This document shows positions 1 to 10,056 of a DNA stretch of 64,000 nt, piece by piece. The number at the start of each line of letters is the position of its first letter. The first letter of the stretch is position 1. A program made the translations under genes and the position numbers. The notes under the pieces were generated by a model. The model searched no databases and had not been told where the DNA came from. It worked only from the letters and a program-made list of their open reading frames with translations. This DNA is from Ahaetulla prasina (Eukaryota; Chordata; Lepidosauria; Squamata; Colubridae): assembly GCF_028640845.1 (NCBI RefSeq), contig NC_080546.1, forward strand, positions 68,043,205-68,107,204, read 5' to 3'.

Positions 1-900
1 CTGGCTGGGCCTTTTATCCCAGCCAGGGGTGGGTTCGATACCAATGGACACCAGCTCCAGTCCTGCTGCCTGCACTGGCCCCGTAGCTGGCACCAGCCCT
101 GCATCCAGGGCTCCTCCTCCATGGTTTAGAGTGACATTTGATGGGACCACAGGAAAGCTGGCCTACTTCCTCAATTAGGCTTGGTCTCACATTGACCACT
201 ATGGGGTCCAATACCAGACCAATCGGGACATGATTTCGGCAATTGCAGATGGCATGAATGAAGGAGAAGCAGCACAGTGGATAGCTGAACTACATGATGA
301 AGGAGCCCTGGAGTTAGATGATGCAGACGAGTTCATCCAACTGCTCCAAGGCCGGTTCGAGGACACAGCCCACCGGTATAGAAGCCAAAGCCCAGATCAA
401 AGCCTTGAAGCAAGTGAGCTGGCCTCCCCAAAAATTAATGTGGGAATTTCAGAGGCTGGCTGGAAAACTGAGAGACTGGCCTGAACGCTCCTCATCTACC
501 ACTTCAAAGAGGCCTTTGACCCAGATGTCAGACAAGCCTGCAGCATCTGGGGAGTTCCAGAGCATATACAAACCTGACACAGCACAGCAGTGGCCATGGA
601 CCTGGAAATTCACCCCAAAAAACTGGCAAGAAGACCTCTGGGCTTCCAAACTCTGGTCAAGCTAACCAGCCCTGCAACCCATGCTCTCAGGGATTATCAA
701 GTGCTACCGATGCAGTCAGGATAGGCACAGGGCATCCAAATACCTGGACCCTGCCCCAGTCTCTCAGGTACAGACCCCCTCTGCACCCTAGGGAAGGAGA
801 ACCCCGAGGAAACCACTGGACAAGTGGAAAATTGCCGAACAGGCTGTTGAAGTTACTCTTCTTTCAACTGGGAATAAGGAAACTCCAGCCAGAGAAACCC
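1..900 (+). pseudogene. Gypsy element G1, gag remnant
   Basis: Capsid-like gag of a chromovirus-type Ty3/gypsy element. From about 137 a frame reads FDGTTGKLAYFLN and stops at 176-178. A second stretch (230-484) contains AQWIAELHDEGALELDDADEF, typical of the helical capsid region of vertebrate gypsy (Sushi-like) gag. Further pieces continue in shifted frames to about 900, and no intact zinc knuckle was found. The element's 5' end and 5' LTR lie before the window. It runs directly into the protease at 955. Identification is by family resemblance and by the gene order that follows. Confidence 0.7.
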
Positions 901-954
901 CTCTGGGGTCTGCCAAAGGGAGAAGCAGTGAAAACAACCCGATTGTAAGTGAAG

Positions 955-1312
955 CCATCTACCCCTTCACTATCAAAACCTGGATTGTAGTGCTGGAAAC
1001 AGGAGCCCAAGGGAAGGTAGAGGCCATCATAGACACTGGCTGCACCAGATGCCTAATCAGCCTCCCCATAGTCCAACAGTTGGGGATAGGCACAAGACCC
1101 CTAGCGCACCCCATCCATTTTGAATAGGTCGATGGAACCCTAATAGGAGGAGCCCCGGCCACATTGGTCAAAGAACTTGTTAGACTGGAGATGGGGCACC
1201 ACCAAGAACTCATCCGATTTGTCATAGCTCCCAGAATGACTAAGTCAATCATATTGGGCCTCACTTGGCTAGACAAATGGGGACCAACCATCACATGGGA
1301 AGATGGCTACTG
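955..1312 (+). pseudogene. Gypsy G1 aspartic protease remnant
   Basis: Retroelement aspartic protease that would cleave the Gag-Pol polyprotein. The frame reads VEAIIDTGCTRCLISLPIV, with the catalytic Asp of the D-S/T-G motif at 1032-1034, then a flap-like segment and the family ending IILGLTWLDKW. One in-frame stop lies in the IHFE*VDG segment, so the copy is dead. The same protease recurs on the minus strand at 32.7-32.9, 39.5-39.9 and 60.6-60.9 kb, always with D-S/T-G-C-T-R/S. Confidence 0.8.
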
Positions 1313-1399
1313 AAAGCTAAGAATAGGGATTGGCCTGCTGCTGCCCATCAAACCAGACAGTTGCCAAAAGGCCACAAACCCTAGCAACCCCAGCAAGTG

Positions 1400-2026
1400 G
1401 GAAACCACAGTTCCCACTGCAGACAAACTTCCCGGCAGCCCACAGGTGCCAAAGGAATACCAAGACCTATCAGATGTCTTTAGAGAGCAAGATTGAAACT
1501 TCCTCCCCCATCATCGCCCAACAGAGTGCACTATTGAGTTCGTGCCGAGAGCAAAGTTGCCTAAACCAAAGATGTACTCTATGACTCCAAAATAAATGGC
1601 TGAGTTAAGAAAATACACTGATTACCAACTTAGCGTGGGGCTTTATCCAGCCCGCTAAATCCAGAGAGGCAGCCCCTTACTATTTAAAGAGAAAAACGAT
1701 GAGGGGATGAAGCTCTGCATAGATTTTTGTAAAATTAATGCTATGTGCATGGAGAACACCTACCCCCTCCCCCTCATGAAAGACATGCTAAGTCACTTAG
1801 CCAAGGGCAAGGTGTTCATAAAACTGGACCTGAGAGAAGCCTATTACCACATATGGATTAGAGAAGGAGACAAATGAAGACTGCTTTTAACTGTCCGCTT
1901 GGCAGCTTCCAGTTCAAAGTCATGCCATTTGGCCTGCAAGGGTCTCCCAGTCTTCATGCAGCTGACAAATGAGGTGCTAAATGAGCAACTATACAAAGGG
2001 GTCCTAGTTTACCTAGATGACATTGT
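1400..2026 (+). pseudogene. Gypsy G1 reverse transcriptase, N-terminal half
   Basis: N-terminal RT with the family motifs MYSMTPK (about 1573), FKEKNDEGMKLCIDF, NTYPLPLMKDML and KLDLREAYYHIWI. The last of these carries the first catalytic aspartate (KLDLR). Stops and frameshifts are present. The coding sequence ends at 2026 inside the codons of the YLDD active-site box, where L1-A1 is inserted, and resumes at 7791. Confidence 0.8.
2016..2026. repeat. 11-bp target-site duplication of L1-A1 (left copy)
   Basis: GATGACATTGT at 2016-2026 is repeated exactly at 7791-7801. It lies in the gypsy RT codons for L-D-D-I-V. It delimits the L1-A1 insertion and shows that the gypsy was already present when the L1 arrived. 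Confidence 0.92.
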
Positions 2027-2271
2027 GTTTTTTTATTGAAAAAGTTCAATAAAATGTTTTAACAATTATCTCCCCCACCTCCACCCTCCCCACCCTCCCT
2101 TTCCCCCTCCCCTTCCCCCTTCCCCCCGAGACTTCCCAGAGCAAAATATAGGGTATAACATGTAACAAACATACGCTAAAATACTACAAAAACCATAACA
2201 TCTCCCCCATTGCTCCCTTAACTCCCCTTTCCTTTTTAAACAAATACACAAGTGCAATACTTTTCCTACAA

Positions 2272-2502
2272 TCACTCATAAGCTATTTGATACTTTTTAG
2301 TCTGATATTTGTTTTGAATATAATCAGTCCATGTTCTCCATTCTACTATATATCGTTCTTGTGAATAATCTTTCAGATACGCAGAAATTTTTGCCATTTC
2401 TGCCAAATTTGAAACTTTGAGTGTCCATTCTTCAACTGTAGGCAATTCTTCTTTCTTCCAATATTGTGCCATCAAAAGTCTCACTATTGATATTAAGTTC
2501 AA
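2272..2502 (-). pseudogene. L1-A1 ORF2 C-terminal fragment
   Basis: Seventy-six open codons match the last part of ORF2 in the sibling L1-A copies (21.7-21.9 and 63.6-63.8 kb). Shared motifs are LLMAQYWKKEELPTVEEWTL and KISAYLKDYSQERYI. This is the C-terminal tail of L1 ORF2p downstream of the zinc-knuckle-like segment. It is cut off from the rest of ORF2 by a deletion filled with L2 sequence. Confidence 0.8.
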
Positions 2503-2529
2503 TATTAATTTAGTCTCTATTATTGTCAG

Positions 2530-2700
2530 CGTACAGATGGTAACTCACCCCAAAGCCACTGATGACCTCGCACAACGGCTTCATGTAGATGTTGAACAGG
2601 AGAGGCGAGAGAATCGACCCCTGAGGCACCCCACAAGTAAGGCGCCTCGGGGTCGATCTCTGGTATCAATGAAATAAAAGCCGTTCTCCATGATGGAGGC
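2530..2700 (-). mobile_element. L2-F: internal L2 RT scrap inside L1-A1
   Basis: About 170 bp match the central RT region of the L2 copies (for example 5893-6010). On the minus strand it covers the [20 protein letters not shown] and YADD neighbourhood. It lacks both L2 ends and any A-rich tail, so it is not an ordinary insertion. It sits exactly where the L1 RT core is missing. Confidence 0.75.
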
Positions 2701-2714
2701 ACTCCTCCTCCAGA

Positions 2715-3075
2715 TTAAATTCTGTTAAATAACTCCTTAAGCGGCTCTACCATTTCCTCTTGTAAATTTTTATAATAAGCAGCCGTTAGGCCATCTGTAC
2801 CTGGAGCTTTGCCCATTTTCAACTGTTTAATTGCTAAAGTTATTTCCTCTATTGTTATAAGTTGATTCAATTCCTCCCTTTGCTCTAATGTAATTTCATA
2901 AATGCCTTTCTCTTGTAAATATCTATCTATATCTATTTCTTTAATTGAATCTCTAACATATAACTTTGTATAAAATGCCAAAAAAGCTTTTTGAATCAAG
3001 TTCTGTTGGTATACTTCTTTACCTCTATATTCTACCTTACCAATAGTACGTAATTTCTGTTTTTTCCTTAATATA
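2715..3075 (-). pseudogene. L1-A1 ORF2, start of the RT domain
   Basis: Ninety-five open codons contain TIEEITLAIKQLKMGKAPGT and DGLTAAYYKNL, the conserved beginning of L1 reverse transcriptase (KSPGPDG-like motif). The palm motifs that should follow are absent from this copy. Upstream codons (3000-3075) link it to the endonuclease-RT linker. Confidence 0.8.
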
Positions 3076-4192
3076 TAAGCTACCCACCTACCAGATTTAT
3101 TAGCATTATTAAATGTATTATGTTTAGCATATTGTAAATTATTACCACCTTATCTGCCACCATCATATTAAATTGCCCTTGTAATATATTTATTGACTCC
3201 TTTATTTTCTTATCTCCAGGACTCTTTCTCTGTTCTCTCTTTTTAATTTCCTCCTCTAATTCCTTTCTCTTTTTCTGTAATTTGCATCTATATTTATTAT
3301 TCATATATATTAAAACTCCTCTCATATAGGCCTTGCTTGCATCCCAAACCATCTCCACAGAGGTACCCTTGTGCATATTCATAACAAAAAATTCTTTCAT
3401 TTGTCTTTTACATTCTTTTACATTTTCTTCATATCTAAACAAATTTTCATTCAACCTCCACGATCTCCTAACACCGTTTCCCTGATCAAATTCTATCCAC
3501 GCAGGACTATGATCTGTCAAAATCCTTGGACATATCTTAGTCTTCTTCACACTGAAAAGTAAATAATTAGTAATTAGTATAAAATCAATCCTTGAAAAGG
3601 ATTGATGTCTGTCTGAGAAAAAAGTAAAGTCTTTCTCTTCATTATTCCGTTCTCGCCAAATGTCTATTAGTTCTAAATCATCCATCATATCAAAAAAGGC
3701 TTTAGGTAATTTTGCACAACTTGAAATATTTTGAAATACGCCTTTTTTATCTTTTCGAGTATCCAAAACTCCATTCCAGTCTCCCATTAAAATATGCGAT
3801 TTATAACCCCAATGTGTAAAAATTATGTAAAAATTTGAAAAAAAATTCTTGCTGTTGATTGGGTGCATAAACTCCAATTATAAGTATCTTTTCCCCTTCC
3901 TGTAAAAGTTCAATTGCAATATATCTTTCTTGAGTATCTGCCTCAATTAATTTTGCTATTAAGCCCTTCTTTAAATACACAACTATGCCATTTTTTTTCT
4001 TTGGAGCCGCTGCAACAAAATGTGTACCAAGTCTCGAATTTATCAGATATTTTTGATCTGACATTCTAATATGTGTTTCCTGTAGACAAATTACATCATT
4101 TTTAAACTGTTTCAAATAATGAAATATTTTCCGTCTCTTACATGGTGAATTTAAACTGTTAACATTCCAAGATAAGAATCTAATTGCCATTT
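3076..4192 (-). pseudogene. L1-A1 ORF2 endonuclease and linker
   Basis: Apurinic-like endonuclease of L1 ORF2, which nicks target DNA to prime reverse transcription. ORF2 starts at ATG 4190-4188 (MAIRFLSWNVNSLNSP). Motifs in order are SWNVN, CLQETHI (catalytic Glu), IGVYAPN, MGDWNGVLDT (D-x-N), FSRIDFIL and TDHSPAWIEF (Asp-His pair). A frameshift near 3800-3880 separates the two halves. The start overlaps the ORF1 stop by 11 nt, as in two other L1-A copies here. Confidence 0.88.
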
Positions 4193-4834
4193 TTGGCAAA
4201 CGGAAGCTTTTGGAGCATCAGCTGCCAATCCTCCCGGATCTTCAACCTAGCTCCTCCCACTGCTTCTGATTTAATGGTATCTTGAGCTGCCCTTGGAGTT
4301 TGTTGAATCTTTGCTTCTTGTTGCATCCATTTGGTGGCAGCTCTGGTCTGCCTTTGTTCTTTTGGACATCCTGTAACTTGCAGCAAATCTTCCTCCATAA
4401 CTATCACCACAGAATTGTCAAGTGCCGTCTCTTTCCCCTTCTTTCTCTCATCAGAATCCCTTCTGCTTCGTCTTTCTGGTGATGGTGGGCTTCCAGCTTT
4501 TAACACATTAACATAATAGTCTCTTGCTTTCAAAACTGTATTAAGTCGATGTACTTTCCCGGCTTGAAAAACTATTATCCCAGCTGGGATGTCCCATCTG
4601 TATTCCAGCTGTCGTTTTCTAAGTTCATTTACCAGAAAGGCAAACTCCTTTCTACTTCTCAGCATTTTAGGAGGAATTTCCTTCAATATTAAAATTTCTT
4701 GAACAGCTACTTGTATTTTCCCTTTATAAGATGCCTGTAAAATTTGATTTCTGACTCTCCTAGTAGTAAAATAAATAACCACATCTCGTGGCAGCTGTTT
4801 TTGTCTAGCAATCCACGAATTAACACAGTAAATT
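4180..4834 (-). pseudogene. L1-A1 ORF1, C-terminal half
   Basis: RNA-binding half of L1 ORF1p. The visible C-terminal-domain motifs are LPRDVVIYF (read here as MVIYFTTRRVRNQILQASY), ILILKEIPPKMLRSRKEFAF and YRWDIPAGI, followed by a basic low-complexity tail. The stop is TAG at 4182-4180. The 5' side is interrupted at about 4834 by L2-A, and the missing N-terminal half resumes at 6656. Without the L2 the two halves would join near the QIDEIY/VNSW region. Confidence 0.85.
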
Positions 4835-6655
4835 TTATTTATTATTTATTTATTTATTTTATTAGATTTCTAGACCGCCCTTCTCCCGAAGGACTCAGGA
4901 CGGTGTACAGCCATAATAAAAATAAACAATGTACAATTAAAAATAAATTAAAAAAATTATTATACAGTTTGGCCAAGAAATTTAAAATATATAAAATCTA
5001 AAAAACCCCAATTTAAAACTTTAAAACTTTAAATTTAAAATCTTGACGATTTAAGAGAGCCCCGCGCGAACAAACAAATATGTTTTCAGTTTGCGGCGAA
5101 AGGTCCGAAGGTCCGATATTTGGCGTAAACCAGGGGGAAGTTCATTCCAAAGAGTAGGAGCCCCCACAGAGAAGGATCTTCCCCTGGGGGCCGCCAGCTG
5201 ACATTGTTTGGCGGACGGCACCCTGAGAAGTCCCTCTCTGTGTGAGCGTACGGGTCGGTGGGAGGCATGAGGTAGCAGCAGGCAGTCCCGTAAGTACCCA
5301 GTAACCCAAGTAAGCCATGGAGCGCTTTAAAGGTGGTAACCAGAACCTTCAAATGCACCCGAAAGGCAACAGGTAGCCAGTGCAGTCTGCGCAGAAGGGG
5401 TGTTACATGGGAGCTACGTGGAGCTCCCTCTATCACCCGTGCAGCTGCACTCTGGGGCCTCCGAGTGCATCTCAAGGGGAGCCCCATGTAGAGAGCATTG
5501 CAATAATCCAGGCGAGAGGTAACGAGAGCATGAGTGACTGTGCATAGGGCATCCCGATCAAGGAAGGGGCGCAACTGGCGAACCAGGCGAACCTGGTGAA
5601 AGGCTCTCCTGGAGACGGCCGCCAAATGATCTTCAAACGACAGCCGTGCATCCAGGAGAACACCCAAGTTGCGCACTCCCTCCTTTGGGGCCAATAACTC
5701 GCCCTCAACAGTCAGCTGCGGCTGCAGCTGACTGTATCGGGGTGCCGGCATCCACAGCCACTCCGTCTTGGAGGGATTGAGCTTGAGCCTGTTTCTCCCC
5801 ATCCAGACCCGTACGGCCTCCAAACACCGGGACAGCACTTCAACAGCTTCGTTGGGGTGGCCCGGGGTGGAAAAGTACAGCTGAGTATCATCAGCGTACA
5901 GCTGATATCTCACCCCGAAGCCACTGATGATCTCGCCCAATGGCTTCATATAGATGTTGAACAGGAGGGGCGAGAGAATCGACCCCTGCGGCACCCCACA
6001 AGTTAGGTGCCTCGCGGTCGACCTCTGCCCTCCTGTCAACACCGTCTGTGACCGGTTGGAGAGATAGGAGGAGAACCACCGATAAACGGTGCCTCCCACT
6101 CCCAACCCCCCCAACCGGCGCAGCAGGATACCATGGTCGATGGTATCAAAAGCCGCTGAGAGATCTAACAGGACCAGGGCAGAGGAATAATCTCTGTCTC
6201 TGGCCCTCCAGAGATCATCCACCAACGCAACCAAAGCTGTCTCCGTGCTGTATCCGGGTCGGAAGCCGGACTGGAACGGGTCTAGATAGACAGCTTCATC
6301 CAGGTACTGGGGTAGCTGCCGTGCCACGGCACTCTCTACAACCTTCGCGATAAAGCGAAGGTTGGAGACCGGACGATAATTGCCTAAAATAGCTGGATCC
6401 AGGGAAGGCTTCTTGAGGAGGGGTCTCACCACCGCCTCCTTCAAGGCGGCAGGGAAAACTCCCTCCAACAAAGAAGCGTTGATAATCCCCTGGAGCCAGC
6501 CTCGTGTCACTTCCCGGGAGGCCAGCACCAGCCAGGAAGGGCACGGGTCCAGTAAACATGTCGTGGTGTGCAGCCTCCCCAGCAGCCTGTCCACGTCCTC
6601 GGGAGCCACAGGGTCAAACTCATCCCAAACAATCTTCACAAGACACGACTCATCA
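4835..6655 (-). mobile_element. L2-A: 5'-truncated L2/CR1-type LINE in L1-A1 ORF1
   Basis: A LINE of the L2/CR1 group. The 3' end in element sense is a GC stem-loop (CCGYCCTGAGTCCTTCGGGA...GGGCGG) followed by (AATA)n, at 4910-4835. RT motifs fill the body. The endonuclease is absent, so the copy is 5'-truncated at about 6650. No long target duplication is visible; only AATTT may be shared at the two edges. Confidence 0.88.
5086..6655 (-). CDS. L2-A reverse transcriptase, long open frame
   Basis: About 520 codons remain open (the frame continues upstream into L1 codons to 6690). RT motifs in order are [54 protein letters not shown] (first catalytic Asp), [20 protein letters not shown] and YADDTQLYFS (catalytic Asp pair), then the thumb region and RLDYCNALYMGLP. 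Both catalytic sites are intact. Near 5330 the frame leaves the family consensus, so the last 75 or so codons are frameshifted. It lacks an endonuclease and a native start and is probably not expressed as a functional protein. Confidence 0.82.
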
Positions 6656-7184
6656 ATTTGACGTGCCAAATCTTCTGGTTGTTCCCCCAAAATTCTGCAA
6701 AGGCCTCTGAAAATATTTCTTTTAAGTTTTCTTGTTTATTTTCTCTGACTCCTCTTATCCTTAAAGCAAATTCCATTGCCCTGTATTGTATCAAAACAAT
6801 TTTGTCGTCTGTCTTCTCCACCTTAGTTTGAACTTCCTCCATTTTATTTTCCAACTTTAAATTAACTTGCTTAATTTCCTCCACACTTTCCTCTAACTGT
6901 ATCATGTTTGATACCAGGCTTTGGATTGCTATATTAATTCCTTCTCTTATTTCCTTATTTCCTTCCTTAATTTCTGAAACCTCCTCTTTAATTTCAGAGA
7001 TTTCCCCTACCATGTCTTTAAATTTCTCCTCAATAAGGGAGGCTTGTAAACCTAGAGATTCTTTCACAAAATTCTTCAGGTTGTCTTGTAGTGTCTCTAA
7101 ACTTAATGCTTTTGTTTCAGTTGTATGAGCTGGGGATACCCCAGCTCCCTTAGTAGAGCTTGCTTTAATTCGTTTAGCTGCCAT
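6656..7184 (-). pseudogene. L1-A1 ORF1, N-terminal half
   Basis: ORF1 starts at 7184 (MAAKRIKASSTKGAG) and matches the intact ORF1 at 62124. It contains a long heptad-rich coiled coil (EISEIKEEVSEIKEGNKEI and neighbours), which trimerises ORF1p in known L1s, then the start of the RRM-like domain (YRAMEFALRIRGVREN). It is interrupted at 6656 by L2-A. Confidence 0.85.
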
Positions 7185-7790
7185 CTCTAAATTTATATTT
7201 TAATCAAAGTCAGTAAGAGTCATTAAAAATTCTTCAATCTTCAACAACTATCATAACATCTCTCCTTTTTTCTTTCTTTTTATTTTTTAAAAACACTCCA
7301 ACAGTCTCTGGTGACACAGCACTTTAAACAATAAAACTTTCCCACTTTCACTTTCAGCCTGTTAGTTCAATGGCTGCGTTTCCGTTCTTGTCTTTAACAA
7401 AAAACAAAGTATCTGGGAAGCTAAGGATTTGTTACTTGCCACAGCTCGTCCTCCTGATTTTGCTCTGCCTGGTAAACAATCAATTTATAATCCAATATTG
7501 GTCCCAGGAGTGGACGTGGTGATTTGTTCTGCTAACAAGCAGAAAAGCCTTGGATCCAGAGTTTTTCGGTGTTTCCTAGGGAGCCCTCCCCTCCGAACCC
7601 CTGGAATCGTCCCAGGTATTCTTGGGGTGCTCTACGTTTACCCCTTAACTCACCTTCCCCTCTTCTCCCAAGGGGAAGGCTTTCCGAATCGCTAGACAGC
7701 TGATCGGTGCTGTCTTAGCGATTCCATGCGATCCCAAAGCTGGCGGTCTAAAAGACCATCGCCATCACGAACGGAGCCACCTGGAAGTCC
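7185..7790 (-). promoter_or_regulatory. L1-A1 5'UTR (putative internal promoter)
   Basis: About 600 bp between the target duplication and the ORF1 start. Its first 200 bases in element sense match the start of L1-A5 (61.48-61.62 kb), including a GTGATGGCG-like start and TGGAATCGCTA. The 5'UTR of L1-A2 and NA1 is different, so two 5'UTR types occur in this lineage. Promoter function is inferred from the general biology of L1. Confidence 0.6.
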
Positions 7791-8130
7791 GATGACATTG
7801 TTATATTCAGTGAGGAGCACTTTAGAGGAGCATGTAAAGCTGGTGCAGCAAGTGCTGAAAAAACTCCTAGCCACAAAGCTCTATGCAAAGATGTCAAAAT
7901 GTGAATTCCCTAAAACCTCCCTAGATTACCTAGGCTACCGAATATCAAGCGGAGGAATGAAGATGGACCCAGGGAAAGTAAAAGCCATGCTAGACTGGCA
8001 ACCCCCATGCACCCGCAAACAGCTTCAAAGCTTCCTGGGTTTTGTGAACTTCTACAGGCAATTCATCCCAGCATTCACAGAAGTCGCCTTGTCCCTCTTG
8101 GGGCTATTAAAAACAGGGGCCCCTCCCATG
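7791..8130 (+). pseudogene. Gypsy G1 reverse transcriptase, C-terminal half
   Basis: This resumes after L1-A1 with GATGACATTGT (L-DD-I-V of the active site). It continues through LEEHVKLVQQVLKKLL, KCEFPKTSLDYLGYRISSGG and LQSFLGFVNFYRQFIPAF, the conserved RT connection region of gypsy elements. The frame is open to about 8436 together with the start of RNase H. Confidence 0.85.
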
Positions 8131-8149
8131 AAACCACAACCGAGTCAAT

Positions 8150-8650
8150 CACTCGCCTGGTCAATGGACTGCCAAAAGGCCTTTGAAAAATTAAAATGGC
8201 TCTTTGCTGAGGAGCCAATCCTCCAACGCCCTGACCCAGAGAAACAGTTCATCGTCCAGGAGGACACTAGTGACGTAGCAGTGGTGACTGTGCTCCTACA
8301 AAAGGAGTCACAAGGACAGCTCCTGCCCTGTGCATATGTGTCCAAGAAGCTCACTGACACTGAGGAGGTGAGCAATTTGGGAGAGGGAAACCTACACAGT
8401 CCTCTGGGCCCACCTCTCCTAGAGGCATTTTCTTGAATAGGGTAAAGTGCCTTTCAAGGTTTGGACTGATCACAAAAACCTCAAAGACCTAAAAAAAAAA
8501 CCCAGAAAACTCTCTCCCAAACAAATCCGCTGACCACAATGCTTGGATGGTTTAATTTCAAGCTAAAATACATTTTGGGGGGTTGGGGGGAAACCTGCTA
8601 GCTGATGCCTTATCGAGGAAACCGCAGTTCAATAGTCGGAGGGAAGAAGT
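8150..8650 (+). pseudogene. Gypsy G1 RNase H remnant
   Basis: RNase H domain of gypsy Pol. Visible motifs are CQKAFEKLKWLF, FIVQEDTSDVAV (expected QADASDVA; the catalytic Asp region is altered), LLQKESQGQLLPCAYVSKKL, then FKVWTDHKNLKDL in a shifted frame (8450-8490) and LLADALSRKPQF near 8600. Frameshifts and stops are frequent. Confidence 0.75.
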
Positions 8651-8799
8651 CATCCACACCATCATTCTCCCTCACAACAAGCAGTGCAAGTCACCACTAG
8701 GGGTCAGGCCAGATGCAAATCTGATCCCGTACTAGACAAACTGACAGCAGCACTCCCAGATGACCAATGGCTCACATAAAGATGTCTTGACCATGAGAG

Positions 8800-9519
8800 A
8801 TGGACTAACTTGGAAGAGGTCCAAATTGTTTGTCCCTAACATCTTGAAGCTGGAAGTCTTGCAGTGCAGCCATGACTCATGACTGGCAGGCCATTTTGGT
8901 TTCTTGAAAACTCTGCATCTAGCCAGGAGACAGTTTTGGTGGCCAAAGATGAAGGCCAACATGGAAGATTATGTAAAAAGCTGGGCCACTTGTGCAGCTA
9001 TGAAAATGAGACCAGGAAAACTTCCTGGGCTCCTCTAGCAAGTGGCCAACCCCAGCCGACCTTGGGAGAAAATTGCAATGGAATTTATAGTTGAGCTCCC
9101 AAAGAGAGGGGGAAATACAATGATTTGGACAGTGATCGACTTGTTTTCCAAGCAAGCCCACCACTGCTTGCTCGGGATAGCCCTCAGCAAAGAAACTGGC
9201 AAAAATGTTTATCAAATAAATTTACCAGCTGCACATTATACCACGCTGGGTAATCTCAGACTGAGGAGTCCAATTTACTGCTAAATTCTGGAAGGAATTC
9301 ATGGAATTGGTCGGATCCACTCAGGGATTTAGCTTGGCTTTCCATCTCAGTACAAACGGAGCCACGGAACAAGCAGATGCAATGGTAGAGCAATATATAA
9401 AATGCTATGTGGATTACCAACAAGAGAACTGGGCGGACCTGCTGCCATTCGCAGAACTGGTTTACAATAACACCGTACATAGCAGCACTGGACTGACCCC
9501 CTTTCAAGTCACCAGTGGC
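8800..9519 (+). pseudogene. Gypsy G1 integrase, first part
   Basis: Integrase zinc-binding region (HFGFLKTLHLARRQFWWPKM, ending in WATCAAMK) and the start of the catalytic core (WEKIAMEFIVELPKRGGNTM, TVIDLFSKQAH), all in broken frames. Then 9301-9519 reads STNGATEQADAMVEQYIKCY and PFAELVYNNTVHSSTG. L1-A2 interrupts it at 9519, and it resumes at 14902. Confidence 0.82.
9506..9519. repeat. 14-bp target-site duplication of L1-A2 (left copy)
   Basis: AAGTCACCAGTGGC at 9506-9519 recurs at 14902-14915 directly after the L1-A2 poly-A run. The two leading A residues are ambiguous with the tail. It lies in the integrase codons FQVTSG. Confidence 0.92.
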
Positions 9520-10056
9520 TCCGCACTGAACATCGTAAAGCCAGGAAAAGCCGGCTTTAATCTTTTTCCCTGGATGAAAGGGGAAGATAAGAGCAGCAGG
9601 AAATGTTGGTAGACCTCCCCAGAGGCTTTGTTTTAATTAAGCAGAGCTTCGAAGGGTCGACGGGTCCCATAAATATTCCTGCCATAAGCTCCGACTTCAG
9701 TGCGCTCCTGCAAAAGCAGGAAAAGAAGAAAGTGTCCATCTCTGCTAATTGTCTTATCTTTATGGATCTCTTTAAGCAGACGGAATGAGTGCCAGCGGAC
9801 GATTATTGGATTGCAAGTATTTTTGATTTCCTGACTTCTACCTTCTAAAAGAAATTTTTTTCCTTTGTTTTAATTGACTCTTAAAGATGGCGCCTGAACG
9901 GGAGTGAAAGTGACGAATGGAATTTCAAACAGTCTGTGCAACTAAGAAGATAAGAAATGTTATGTGTGGATTTTAATGAAGTGAACTGAGCTCTCCTATA
10001 CTTAAAGGGGAAAAGAGAAGTTTCTAGACTTATATTTTGTGAATTTTAAAACTGAA

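Larger units (their letters stand above)
2027..7790 (-). mobile_element. L1-A1: L1 LINE inserted in gypsy G1, 5'UTR present, internally deleted
   Basis: Minus-strand L1 bounded by an 11-bp target duplication. In element order it has a 5'UTR (7790-7185), ORF1 (7184-4180, split by L2-A), the ORF2 endonuclease (from 4190), the start of the RT (to about 2715), an odd L2 scrap (2700-2530), the ORF2 C-terminus (2502-2272) and a G-rich 3'UTR ending in a short A-tract (T-run at 2028-2034 on the plus strand). The RT core is missing, so it is non-autonomous. It has the same 5'UTR type as L1-A5. Confidence 0.92.

Noticed and set aside
5891..6079. Many medium frames on the opposite strand of the L2 and gypsy copies
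   Set aside because: They mirror GC-rich coding sequence of the sense frames and contain no domain of their own.
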